NCBI GenBank assembly: GCA_001970955.1
Contig: MPUH01000168.1
Coordinates: 27,452 to 91,451, forward strand
DNA: 64,000 bases
DNA from: Stentor coeruleus
Taxonomy: Eukaryota > Ciliophora > Heterotrichea > Heterotrichida > Stentoridae
Direction of reading: 5' to 3'
The position numbers and the translations under genes were made by a program. The notes under the pieces were generated by a model. The model did no database searches, was not told the origin of the DNA, and worked only from the letters and a program-made list of their open reading frames with translations. Below are positions 1-9,769 of this stretch, piece by piece. How positions within the stretch are numbered: position 1 is the first letter of the stretch; every line of letters starts with the position of its first letter.

Positions 1-909
1 CAGCGAAAAAAAGTTCCCCGCAATTACCCAAGTTTGCGGACTATAATAAAAATTCTTCAAGCAATTATGCAACACATAACAAAGTTCAGAGTTCTTTTTC
101 TCATACCATAGCGAGCTTGAGTAAAAATCTAAATCTTCAATTCTCTGAGGTTCAACCTGAAAAGCTTTAGCAAAATACTCTACCGCATTAGGAAAATCAT
201 ACTTCTCAAAATAACATCTACCAATCTGACACAAAGCCCATCCAGAATTCCTCTGAGGTTCAGGTAAATTTTTAAAAGCAGTCAATGCTTCATCAATACT
301 ATATTGGCTAAGTAACTGTATAGGTTTTCCAAGGGTAATCATCATTTCACTAATTTCATCAGGTTTTTGTTTATTATTCTGTATACCCCAATTACCAATA
401 TTTGATCCAATAAGTGGATTATGAGAAGTATTACCAACAAATGCTTGCCGCGGGTCAATAAAACTGCCAAGTTTGCAGAGTTTTTCATAAGCTACCCATA
501 ATGTTCTATTCAAACTTAGCGCTTTACTATAAAAATTTATAGCTTCCGGCATCCTACATTGTTTCTCACAAATCTGCCCTAGTAAAAAATTTGTCTCTGC
601 ACTAAGAACTGGGAACTTCAAAATGGCCCGCTCAGCTTCATCTAATTTACTAGTCTGAAAACAACATAAGGCATACATATAAACATTATCTTCAGAAAGA
701 TTAGATCTAAGCAGAAGGACTACTTTTTGTGGAGAATTTTCTTGTATATAACATTTTGATAATAACTTGAGTTTGAGCTCTTTGGTAATCTGACTTGCTG
801 ATGGCTCGGAATTCAATCTTTCAGCTAAAAAAGTTGCATTGCTTGTCATAAAGTTATTTAAAGCCCACTCAATTGCTTCACGTAATTGTTCTTCTAAAGG
901 ACTCAGCAT
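1..909 (-). CDS. CDC27: CDC27/APC3, anaphase-promoting complex TPR subunit (5' part only)
   Basis: The reverse strand is open from the ATG at 907-909 to the window edge, giving the first 303 residues. The N-terminus (MLSPLEEQLREAIEWALNNF, then TFLAERL) follows the start of CDC27, where a short helix precedes an alanine/leucine-rich TPR dimerisation array. A second TPR block with W-A-L-C-Q-I-G-R-C-Y-F near residue 224 and the motif SSSLWYEKK near residue 264 also match the family, which continues with the NCFSL-type repeat seen at the edge. CDC27 is a scaffold of the APC/C ubiquitin ligase in the nucleus and binds co-activator C-terminal IR tails. The remaining TPRs lie beyond base 1. Its start is only 27 bp from the divergent gene at 937. 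Recognition is from remembered family sequence; confidence is high. Confidence 0.88.
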   Translation of the reverse strand, partial: MLSPLEEQLREAIEWALNNFMTSNATFLAERLNSEPSASQITKELKLKLLSKCYIQENSPQKVVLLLRSNLSEDNVYMYALCCFQTSKLDEAERAILKFPVLSAETNFLLGQICEKQCRMPEAINFYSKALSLNRTLWVAYEKLCKLGSFIDPRQAFVGNTSHNPLIGSNIGNWGIQNNKQKPDEISEMMITLGKPIQLLSQYSIDEALTAFKNLPEPQRNSGWALCQIGRCYFEKYDFPNAVEYFAKAFQVEPQRIEDLDFYSSSLWYEKKNSELCYVLHNCLKNFYYSPQTWVIAGNFFSL

Positions 910-936
910 ATAAAAATAATAATCTAATGAGTAATA

Positions 937-1887
937 ATGAATAAAAAAAGAGAAGACTGGGTCAAGTAATATATAAAAAGGACTACGCTTGAAGGGATAA
1001 ATAGAATTATAGCTCCTGAAAGTTTAATAATAGCAAAGAAACTCAAGATAAAAGATGATGAAAAAACCTTTGCTTTGTATGTTGGAGAGCTTTTAGAGCC
1101 TGGAGATATAATACTTGTAATGAACATATAGACCAGAACACCACAAAGCCAAATATACGAAGTGCTTAGATCTTTAGCCAACTCATATTTCGACCATGTT
1201 GCTGTTGTTGTTGATAAAGAAAGCTGCTTACAAGTTGGTCCACCCAGATCACAGCTTATCCCGACTTATTACTTTTTGGTTATGAATAGAAAACCATTAG
1301 TTTTAAGAGTAAAAAAAGAAGTCAAAGAGCAGTTTTTAAGGAATCTATCATTACTTATTGATAAACCTTACAATTATATGAAAGCTGCAAGTACTTGGTT
1401 AAGCTCAGTTTTATCTGAAAGGTTGAAACTTGTGTGTAAATTCCCACATGAAAAAACTGATAAATTGATATGTACTGATGCTATACTTGGAGCATTACCT
1501 AGTATTGATGTTTTAAGAAAAAAACATGCTAAAGAATTGGATTATGATAAAATTGGTAGTCATACACTTAATGATTTTCTTGCACTTGCGGATTTGGCTG
1601 AATTTGAGGTTGTGAAATTACCTTATCCTTTTAATATGATCACAACTTCTGAGACTAGGAATTATAGGGCTACGGCTAAGAGGATTTTACAAAAAGAGAG
1701 TTTGTTTTCTTCGATTGTTAATTTGAATAATGTGATTCAGACTAGTCAGATATTGAGCTCGACAAAGGGGAAAAGGTATAGGAATGCATATAGGCTTGTT
1801 TTTGCCGTGGCTCAAGCTATGAAAATGATGAGGATTAAAGGAGTAGAGTTATTTCATATACTTTCGTTTGTGTGGCCGAAGATATAG
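937..1887 (+). CDS. Permuted papain-fold (NlpC/P60, YiiX-like) protein, two 15-nt introns
   Basis: The reading frame needs two 15-nt introns, 966-980 (GTAATATATAAAAAG) and 1117-1131 (GTAATGAACATATAG); each removes an in-frame stop. The spliced protein has 306 residues. The second splice rebuilds the motif GDIILTRT, followed about 25 residues later by FDHVAVVVD and then by LICTDAIL. This order (G-D-I-x-L, then His, then Cys) is that of circularly permuted papain-like hydrolases of the YiiX/LRAT/NlpC-P60 group, which use the His and a later Cys. No signal peptide or membrane segment is evident. Substrate is unknown; amidase, peptidase or lipid acyl-hydrolase are all possible. There is no alternative ATG before the motif, so the start at 937 is firm. 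It is divergent with CDC27 with 27 bp between start codons. Confidence 0.7.
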
Positions 1888-2480
1888 TTAGTTTAGTACA
1901 CATTGAGAATGGTTGTTAGTGTTTTAATAGTTTTTTGGGTTGGGAAGAGGATTTACTTATGTGATTTTGCAGAAGTTTTCATGATTTTTCGGATTTTGTG
2001 CGTATTTGTGATAGGGATATGAGGAGATGTGTAATTTAAAGAGAAATTAAAATAGGGTTTTGGAAAGAAGGAAATAAAAGGATTTTTATTGAGAAATAAG
2101 GATTTGATGATATTTTGCAAGAATAATAATTTTTTTTACTCAAAATGCTGCATATCAATTAAATATGTGAAATCATAACTTCAAACCAAAAACCCATAAA
2201 AAAATCCTTAATCTAACAGAAAAATGTTTTCATCCTTAAACTTCCAAAAATCCAAACCCACACCAATCTCAAAAATCCTCCTTATTACCACAAAAAAAAA
2301 TTAAACCCTTCTATTTCCTCAACACCTTAAAATTATCCAAATTCATAAAATAATTATCAAACCCCTCTTTCCATCATCTCACACAGCGTAAAAAACCCTA
2401 TTTTTTACTTCTTAAATTGACCATTTCCTAAATAAAAAAAACTCAAACCCAATCATGACAAACCTTTTTTATTTATCTAC
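1888..2480. other. Convergent intergenic spacer
   Basis: This holds the 3' flanks of two facing genes. The first half is G/T-rich and C-poor on the + strand; from about 2150 it becomes C/A-rich and G-poor. No gene, tRNA or repeat is seen. Confidence 0.6.
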
Positions 2481-3542
2481 TTAAATTGTGGATTCAAACT
2501 GTAAATCATATTGAATATTCACATTTTCCAATATAGTAGGATTCCAATCAGCAGGAGGATTAGGAATAGGTCCTGGTTTTATAGCTTCTTTAGGAATAAT
2601 ATTCATAGTAGACTCAGCAGCTGGGGATTCCTTAGTTGTGCAAAGTCCAGACATATTTGCAACAACTTCACTTAAATACATACAATCAATAAAATTCCCA
2701 CGAGTTGTGTACATGTTTTGAATAAAATCGATTTTCGAAGGCAAATTCAGCTTTATTTCTATAGCTGACTCATTAAACAACACAGCTCCAGGTGGGATTT
2801 TAACATAAACATGTTCTACTAATAAGTTTTCTTTAATCACTGTAACTTTTCCCCCACCAGATTTCAGTCTTAAACAAAAAGAAAAAGTGCAAGTAATTTG
2901 TTTTATAGTCAATTTCGACTTAGAATTATCAACTTCTATCATAAGTATGCCGATATCTTCTGGATTATAGCTTTCTTGAAGAAAAGTTACACCAAGTTTA
3001 CATATTCCTCGATTTATACACCCCATAGACTTCATGCTGATATGTTTTTTTAATGAAATACTTGTGTGAAAGTTGCTTATACTTTGTCGAATGTGTATAG
3101 GAATTTTGTTTTTGATTTTCTTTTTTTGGTTGGTAACGAGTTTGGCTTTTAGCCAGTATTGAATTGACGCTTTAACTGAGTATTTGTCGAAATGGAAAGT
3201 ACCTGGAAGGTTATCGGGCAACCGGAATGTGAAAGGTTGACTATAGCCTCCAGGTTGGATTTCATTATCCCAAGAATAAATTGGATATTCAAAGTCACAT
3301 ATAGAAAACTTTCCTTCACAATTATCAGATGAGGTTACTGAACTGTATTTACCTTCAGAGCTTTCTGTGTGAACTTCATTCCAATGCGTTTCTTCTTTTC
3401 CTTTGAAACCTAAGATTAAAGTTGATGACAAATGAGGCTTATTAATCAATAAATGCAATGTCCCATTTATCTCCCCTCCACTTTCTAGAGATGCGTTCTC
3501 TATTTCAATGACTATGTTTCCATGCGAATTTTTTCCACCCAT
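2481..3542 (-). CDS. Arrestin-domain protein
   Basis: A single-exon frame of 353 residues. Residues 8-155 resemble an arrestin N domain: alternating strands, then PGGYSQPFTFRLP and LPGTFHFDKYSVKASIQYWL, the usual P-F-x-F-x-L-P...G-(T/S)-F...Y-x-L-x-A signature. Residues about 175-305 fit the arrestin C domain. Alpha-arrestin-type proteins act as adaptors that link membrane cargo to ubiquitin ligases and endocytic machinery; that role is inferred from the family. The protein starts MGGKNSHG, a possible N-myristoylation site because Gly follows the initiator Met. The C-terminus is proline-rich (PGPIPNPPADW) but lacks a clear PPxY motif. Stop is TAA. Confidence 0.72.
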   Translation of the reverse strand: MGGKNSHGNIVIEIENASLESGGEINGTLHLLINKPHLSSTLILGFKGKEETHWNEVHTESSEGKYSSVTSSDNCEGKFSICDFEYPIYSWDNEIQPGGYSQPFTFRLPDNLPGTFHFDKYSVKASIQYWLKAKLVTNQKKKIKNKIPIHIRQSISNFHTSISLKKHISMKSMGCINRGICKLGVTFLQESYNPEDIGILMIEVDNSKSKLTIKQITCTFSFCLRLKSGGGKVTVIKENLLVEHVYVKIPPGAVLFNESAIEIKLNLPSKIDFIQNMYTTRGNFIDCMYLSEVVANMSGLCTTKESPAAESTMNIIPKEAIKPGPIPNPPADWNPTILENVNIQYDLQFESTI

Positions 3543-4117
3543 TAAATATATGTACTCTAATAATTAAACGCTTAACACAGTAGAATAATACGTCATTTAT
3601 CTAGGCAGGCATTTTTTCTCATAAATCGTAATTTTTAAGTTTAGTTTTGAATTTATATACAAAAAATAGTAGTCAGGATTGCTAGAATAAATAATTATCG
3701 TTATGAAAATTGCTTTAATCCTACTTAAAGTCCCATAAATTTTATAATAAATTTAATTTGTATCATTTTAACAATATCTTTATATAAAGTTTCTATAAGA
3801 TAAAACTAATATTAAAACCATAAATATTCTCTACATTTAACTACTTAAAAAAATGATTATAAAAATATAATTTCAATAGTAAAATCAATAAAAATATTTT
3901 TTCTTATAATAATATCTTCGCTAACCAAAATTTTTATCAAAAAAATCTCTTATCACAAAAAATAATCTAATATTTACTAATAAAGTGCATAATTTCACGT
4001 CAAGTCAAAATCTCGAAACTCATTTCTATCAATAATTCCTAACAACTCAAAAAAAAAATTCTTATCTTATTAATAAGTATTAAAATACTATAGTTTTGTC
4101 ATATAAAAACCATAAGC
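3543..4117. other. Divergent intergenic region
   Basis: This lies between the divergent arrestin and coiled-coil genes and must contain both 5' regions. It is very AT-rich, with a C-rich, G-poor stretch approaching the + gene from about 3880. No other feature is seen. Confidence 0.55.
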
Positions 4118-4942
4118 ATGAGCGGCAAATTCCCTAATTTAAAAACACTCAGGAACCTAGTAAACGATTTCGATAATAAACTGTCAAACAAAAACTCTAA
4201 ATCCCCATATAAAACCATAGATATTGACGAAGAGCTCAATTCAGCCTTACGAACAAAGTCAAAATCCTTTAACAAATCATACGACAAAGAACTCTTATCC
4301 AAAGCTAAACTTGAGATGGAATTAATCGACAGAGAACTTAAAAACTCCCCACCTCCAGACGATCTCTGCCTATCAAGCAAAAGTGATTCTTTAAAACTTT
4401 CCTCATCATTCCACTTAACTAAATCCTCAGCTTTTTCACAAAATAAATCCTTAAAGCCAAAACCATCACCAAAACAATCCCAATTAGAAACTGCATTAGA
4501 AACAATAAAAACCCTTAATGCTACTATTGAAGATAAGGATAAAAAAATATTTATCCTCGAACAAAAACTAGCTGAAAAAAATGAATTAGCTGAAACATCT
4601 CTAAAAAAACTAACACAAAACACGAAACTCATAAAAAATAATGAAAAAAATATAGTAAAAATTAAAAAAGAATATGAAGACAAACTTAAAAAGGAATAAG
4701 AAGGATATGAAGAAAAGATGATGGGTTTTAAAGCTCAGATACAGTCATATGAGGAAATTAAAAGACAAAATCAGGAATTTAAAAGGAAATTTGAGGAATC
4801 GCTGAATTTTATGGATAATCTTCAGCTGAGATATGAAAATTTGGTAGAATCGTCTAGAGTTTTTGAAGAAAAGACCCGTGAATTGTATAAGGCTAATCAA
4901 GCTTTGCAGGAAAATATATTGAAGCTTTTACCTGAGAATTAA
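4118..4942 (+). CDS. Coiled-coil protein interrupted by one in-frame TAA
   Basis: The first part (4118-4699) encodes 193 residues: a Ser/Lys-rich region, then a predicted coiled coil from about residue 125 (LETALETIKTLNATIEDKDK and onward). A TAA at 4697-4699 interrupts it, yet the same frame continues for 80 more codons to a second stop at 4940-4942 with the coiled-coil pattern intact (YEEIKRQNQEF, LQLRYENLVE). No GT...AG segment of 15 nt removes the TAA. Either the stop is a nonsense change or base error (one substitution from AAA, GAA or CAA), or it is read through, or the gene ends at 4699. No family is recognised. Most of this gene's antisense is also open, but codon content favours the + strand. 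Confidence 0.55.
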
Positions 4943-5278
4943 ATTATAATAAATAAGTAATTTGAGATTATTATGAAATTAGAATGAGTTTTGGAAGTTA
5001 ATGATGAAATATAAGGGTTTTTTGTATAAGTTTGGGTAAAAATTTTGTTTTGATGATTTTTATAGGATTTTTTAAATGGGATTTTAGGTTTTGAAATATT
5101 TTTGAGTCTGAGAATATTTATTCCTTGTAGGATTTAAAAATAAGAGTTAGTAAATTGGATAGTTTAATATTGTGCAGACTATATAAGGAAGCAATTTTTA
5201 TAATATAGTTTATGATAATTAGCGATTTTATAAATAATGTTAAGATTAAATTTTAATTAAACTATACTAATTATATCA
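4943..5278. other. Convergent intergenic spacer with a C-free tract
   Basis: This is the 3' flank of the coiled-coil gene facing the channel gene's stop. From 4933 to 5107 there is no C on the + strand (175 nt). No gene is seen. Confidence 0.6.
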
Positions 5279-6816
5279 TTAATCATCATAATTTTGCTTG
5301 TTTTTCTGAAATAAAACAAAACTTTCTTTGATATTACTTAAAGCATTATATATTTCTTCAGCTTTTTTCATATTCTCTTCAGAGTAATTCAAAATTTCAT
5401 TGATTCTGATTTCAATCCTTCTTTCAGGCGTATTTGTGTGGTAAAGTATATTTGATTCAATTTTAGCTTTCTGAAAAGCTAAAATGTTTCTTTTATAAGA
5501 TGATTTAGCCTTAGAAATACTAGATTCAGCATGAGGGTTTTTTTTAGTCATAACTTTTAACCTAAATGCAGTTATAAGTATACCTCCTGCAATTTTCCTA
5601 AAATAATCTTTGAATTTCAACCTCAAATGTAAAGTATAAGCTTTTTCCTCTCCAGAGTCAAAGAGCATAATATTTGTTATCCCAACAACCATAAGTGCAA
5701 CAACAAATACTCCCCATATACAAGCTAAAGTATCAACAATTCGCCCAGGTATACTAACTGGGAAAATATCCCCAAATCCAACAGTAGTCATTGTTATAAT
5801 AATACACCACATAGCATTTCCTAAATGAAAAAACCCAGTCTTAGCATCTGGGGAGGTCATCGGCCTTTCAAATATTCTCAGACAATAACCACCTATAAAT
5901 ATCCCTAAAAGAAACATACAAAATACAGTTTTAAAAGGACTTGTTATGATCATACATTTTAAAGCCCAGAATCTGTCGGCAATCACCCCGTTAATTTTAC
6001 AGACTCTTTGAGCACGACCTGTACTGTATCGGCTTTTGAGAAGACTTAGGCGGAATATATGATAGAGTCTGGCTATAGCAACGATGCTTAGCATTGAATT
6101 GTAAGAATATTGGACAGTAATATCTAGAACTTCGTTGTATGACTCAAAATATTTCCCTTTTAAAAACCATATTGGATGTAAAGAGTTGAGTATCAATTCC
6201 ACAGCCAATCTATATATCTTCGATGTCGAGACAATATCTTCATGAGCATTATAAAATTGTTTAGACTTCTCCCATTCCAACTCACAATACTTTCTCCATA
6301 TAATACTCAAAAGCAAAATAACAGTAAGAACCGTGTTAAATATCGTAAGCCTATACCAAAGATAAATATTGTTTTCAAAAAACTTATCAGAATATTCAAT
6401 ATCATATAACACAGCTGAACATAAAAATCCTAATATTCCTAAAATACAATTGCACGTTGCTGATAAACATAGATTATTATATTTCTCATTAGAAACTATA
6501 GTATCTCATTAGAAACTATAGTATTTTCCCCAGGAAGTTTAAACAATCTAGATTTATTATCAAAATCTTTATGAAGAGCACTACACCTTCTAAATGGTTG
6601 TGATGAATTTGACGCACTAAGTTTATTATTTTTTTTCAAGTATTCTACTATTAATTTGCTTGTTGTAGCCTCAGCTAGATGCTTTATTTGAAAACCAGAT
6701 AAACCCATAATTGATTCTTTTCGTTTCTGATTTCGGGCTTTATAATTTTCTATGTCTTTTTCAACTGTATCATCATATTCAGAAAAATCTTCTGGTAGAT
6801 GTTTAGCGAACTCCAT
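5279..6816 (-). CDS. SK-type calcium-activated potassium channel, frame broken by a 20-bp tandem duplication
   Basis: Two reverse-strand frames (6816-6496 and about 6523-5279) form one gene. A 20-bp unit is repeated at 6484-6503 and 6504-6523; with one copy the frame is continuous at 505 residues. Expected SK (KCNN) parts are present: a cytosolic N-terminus, S1 starting in CILGILGFLC (just after the duplication), S2-S4, S5 (FKTVFCMFLLGIFIGGY), pore helix with selectivity filter TTVGFGDIFP, S6 (VFVVALMVVGITNIMLF), then a basic segment (KFKDYFRKIAGGILITAFRL) where SK channels bind calmodulin, and a C-terminal coiled coil. It would conduct K+ in response to Ca2+ at the cell surface or cilium. 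The filter is GFG rather than GYG. The duplication could be a real null allele or an assembly error. Confidence 0.8.
6484..6523. repeat. 20-bp perfect tandem duplication inside the channel gene
   Basis: Unit tctcattagaaactatagta occurs twice back to back (6484-6503, 6504-6523). It shifts the channel frame by 20 nt. No rotation of the unit has GT...AG ends at 20 nt, so it is not a canonical intron. Confidence 0.9.
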
Positions 6817-7201
6817 AGTAAGGAAATTTTATATATATCACAGTAAGTGATATGATAAAATAAATATAAGTTTATATTGAAGGTTTTAATAAGGTTAAAG
6901 GATAATTTATAATTTGTAAGGTATTGATAATGATTATTTATGTCTAGTTACAAAATTTGTTGATATGAACTTAATGGATCATAAGTTATAGGATTAGACC
7001 TAGTTTTTTTATTAGATTCAGTTTGTCGAAGCTTTTTTATTGTTAATTCGATTACTTGGAAGATTTTAATCACAAATTCAGCTGATTTTCTTATATTTTT
7101 TATTAATGATAAGGATATAAAATCATTGCTATGCAGGCTACTCTAATAATCCCTATTTTAAGCATTATCATATATATTTTAATAACTTATAGAGATATTT
7201 T
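6817..7201. other. Spacer between two reverse-strand genes
   Basis: This is the 5' flank of the channel and 3' flank of the IQ protein gene. It is AT-rich and largely G/T-biased on the + strand. No gene or RNA is seen. Confidence 0.5.
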
Positions 7202-9590
7202 TTATATATCAACTAAGCAATACGTCTCCCAAATCAATTCACCAAAAATTTTACCTTCCATTTCCAATAACAGTTCTGTTTCTTGATACTTTAAGTCTAC
7301 AAGTTCTTCATTGTCTTCTGAAATTTCACTTCTGACCAGTTTTTCTAAGTTTTTTTCCCTATAAACCTGTAGCATGTCTTCGTTAAGATGCCCAAAAAAA
7401 TTAATCATAGTCATATCAGGGATTTTACCCCCTTCAATATCAACCCAACTTTCTAATGTTTTTCTAGCATATGTTATAAGAGAATCATAATCCCAAGGAA
7501 TAAGTTTTTCTGTATAACTAAGCCAAGGTAATATAGCATTTTTACTAGCATATCGGCTTATTGCTTCATTTATAACCTCACTTTGAAATTTATTATAAAC
7601 TTTTTGAATATTATCCGGATGTTCTTTCCATATGTTTTTCCATGGACTATCTTGAAAATAATTTAATTTTTTATATGACCTTAAAGCTAAGTCTTCAACG
7701 CTACTCAGGATTTTCTTTGGGGACCAGTTTTTTCTCAACCTTTTCATAAGTTTTTCTTTAGGATTTGCATTTAAAAGGTTATTAAAATAGTTGTGTAACG
7801 TATTTTTGTCAGTGGGAAAATAACTGTTTGAACCCATAAATCGTATTGGGATACAAGCGTTTATGGTATTGGCTTNTATTTAAAAGGTTATTAAAATAGT
7901 TGTGTAACGTATTTTTGTCGGTGGGAAAATAACTGTTTGAACCCATAAATCGTATTGGGATACAAGCGTTTATGGTATTGGCTTCGTTAGGGTAAAAAGT
8001 TGGGTCAAGGAGAATTTCTTCAAGTAGGATATTATAAACGTAGCATTCAGCTTCAAAAATTGATCTTCCTATGATAATTTTCTGTGATTCAGTATTTTTT
8101 AACAACTGTACTCTGACTATACTAAGGAAAATCGCTTTAACTGGCTGTTTATCATCAGAATTATCAATATTCGGTTCATTTTTAGGGGAAAAAACTGGAC
8201 TTATAACATTAACTTCAGGTGTTCCCCTATGCTGATTTACAACATCTAATATCCTGACCATTTTTTCTGGAGACTCCGAATTCCTTGTTGACTTAGGTGT
8301 ACTGCTCAATGATTTATAAGGACTTTCTCTTATATTATCTAAAAGTTCAACAATATCATCACTTATTTTATCTTGATCTTTACTCATAAAACCTACCCCA
8401 CCCGCAGCTTTATCCCCAGGTCTTTTACCTCTTTCATCAATAAAAATATTTTTTTTAAACTTTTTCTCGTTGTTTATCTGAAAATTCGAATCTAAAATAG
8501 TTTGACTTAGTATTTTATACCTAAGATTTATTATATCTTCAAATTTTTTTTTTATTTCTGAAGCATCGTTATAACTGTTTAGCAAGTCTTTTGTTTCTTT
8601 GACTTCGATTTCTTTAAGTATTTCTAACTGTTTTAATTGTGCTGATTTTATTTTGTTTTCAATTTTCATTTCTAATTGTTTTGTATAGTTAGAAGATGTT
8701 GAATTTTGAGGTTTATGGAAGGAGTTAAAGTATTTGGAAAAAACTTTCCTAACTAAATAACCTCTTATATGCGATTGAATTTTTATTGCTGCGTTTTCTA
8801 CAGCTTTGATTGTATTTTTATATGAATAAGTTGTTTGGTTTTTTAAGTTTTTAATACGTTTGTTGAGGTCCCGAAGTTTTTTAGAGACTTCTTGTTTTTT
8901 TGATCTAAAACTTTCTTGGTCTTGACATTTTATAGATTCTTTTGGCTCTTTAGCTTTTTTACCCTTTTTTTTCTTAAGGACCAAAGGTTTTTTGTTTTTT
9001 TTCTGTTTAAGTTCGTATTGGCAAGTGTTTTCCCTTCGATTTTTTTTTACTTTTCCTTTAGGACTCAAGAGTTTTCCATCACTACCATACGAGCTAAAAA
9101 TCCTAGTTAAATTCTGGTTTTTTGTTTCGTTTTTTTTCTTGATCATAGCATCGAAAATTGTCATTTTCAGTTTTTTAATGTTGGAGTTTTTAACTTTGTT
9201 CTTTTTGTAGTCAAGGGTTGATTTTTCTATAGCACGAAGATTTTCTAAAGAGGTTTGAAGAAGGTTTGTAATACTTTTATCAGGGCTTAATGAAGAACAG
9301 TGACCTTGGGTTTTAAGAGAAATGTTTAAGGGCTCAGTTTGTAAATAAGGAGGTGATCGATATGTTAATGGGGAAAAAACTTTACCTTTTTTCCTAACTG
9401 AAAGCTCAGAAAGTTTAGGGGAAATGTCAGGCTTTGATGATTTTCTTATGAGTTTTGCTGTGTGTTTCTTAGGACTGCTAAGTTTTAGTTGTATTGGTAA
9501 TTCTCTTATTTTTTCTAAACCTACAGAAACTTCTTTAACTGTCCGCCCTATAATTGTACCTCTTTTCGGTGAGAAACAGCCATTCATCAT
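7202..9590 (-). CDS. IQ-motif coiled-coil protein, possibly TRM/CEP350-like, frame broken by an assembly duplication
   Basis: Two overlapping reverse frames (9590-7809 and 7837-7202) are one gene split by a 109-bp direct duplication flanking the single N at 7876. Removing one copy gives exactly 760 codons (759 residues). Residues 1-260 are Lys/Ser-rich and disordered. An IQ calmodulin-binding motif (AAIKIQSHIRGYLVRKVF) lies near residue 271, followed by coiled coil. The C-terminal 240 residues are more ordered: YNILLEEILLDP, and a final acidic helix (ETELLLEMEGKIFGELIWE). That layout resembles the DUF4378 tail of plant TRM proteins, relatives of CEP350 that recruit TON1/FOP. This is my inference; it fits the FOP gene 179 bp upstream in the same orientation, but IQ-containing basal-body protein of unknown family is the safe call. 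Confidence 0.6.
7769..7984. repeat. Direct duplication across an N, likely an assembly join
   Basis: Bases 7769-7875 and 7878-7984 are the same sequence at an offset of 109, with a single difference (A at 7811, G at 7920), separated by the N at 7876. Two contig ends that overlap but were not merged would look like this. Confidence 0.88.
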
Positions 9591-9769
9591 TAAAAATTAT
9601 TAAACATTATATAATAGTTATATAAAATACTGGATTTCTCTATTTCAAAATTATATACTTTCTGTAATCTTAGAGTTCTCGAAACAGAAACAATAAACTA
9701 TTTTAATTTTAAAATAATCATCTAAAATTAAACTAATTTTCTCTAGTTATCTAATTATATCATCAAAAA

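Noticed and set aside
924-1181. Reverse 85-residue frame over the start of the papain-fold gene
   Set aside because: It is antisense to the spliced forward gene, which has clear family motifs; the reverse frame is low-complexity and hydrophobic.
4099-4683. Reverse 194-residue Ser/Phe-rich frame antisense to the coiled-coil gene
   Set aside because: It is the shadow of Lys/Glu-rich codons; composition and flanking skew support the forward strand.
6496-6536. An intron explaining the channel frameshift
   Set aside because: The only GT...AG spans are 12 or 21 nt and neither restores the frame; a 20-bp duplication does so exactly.
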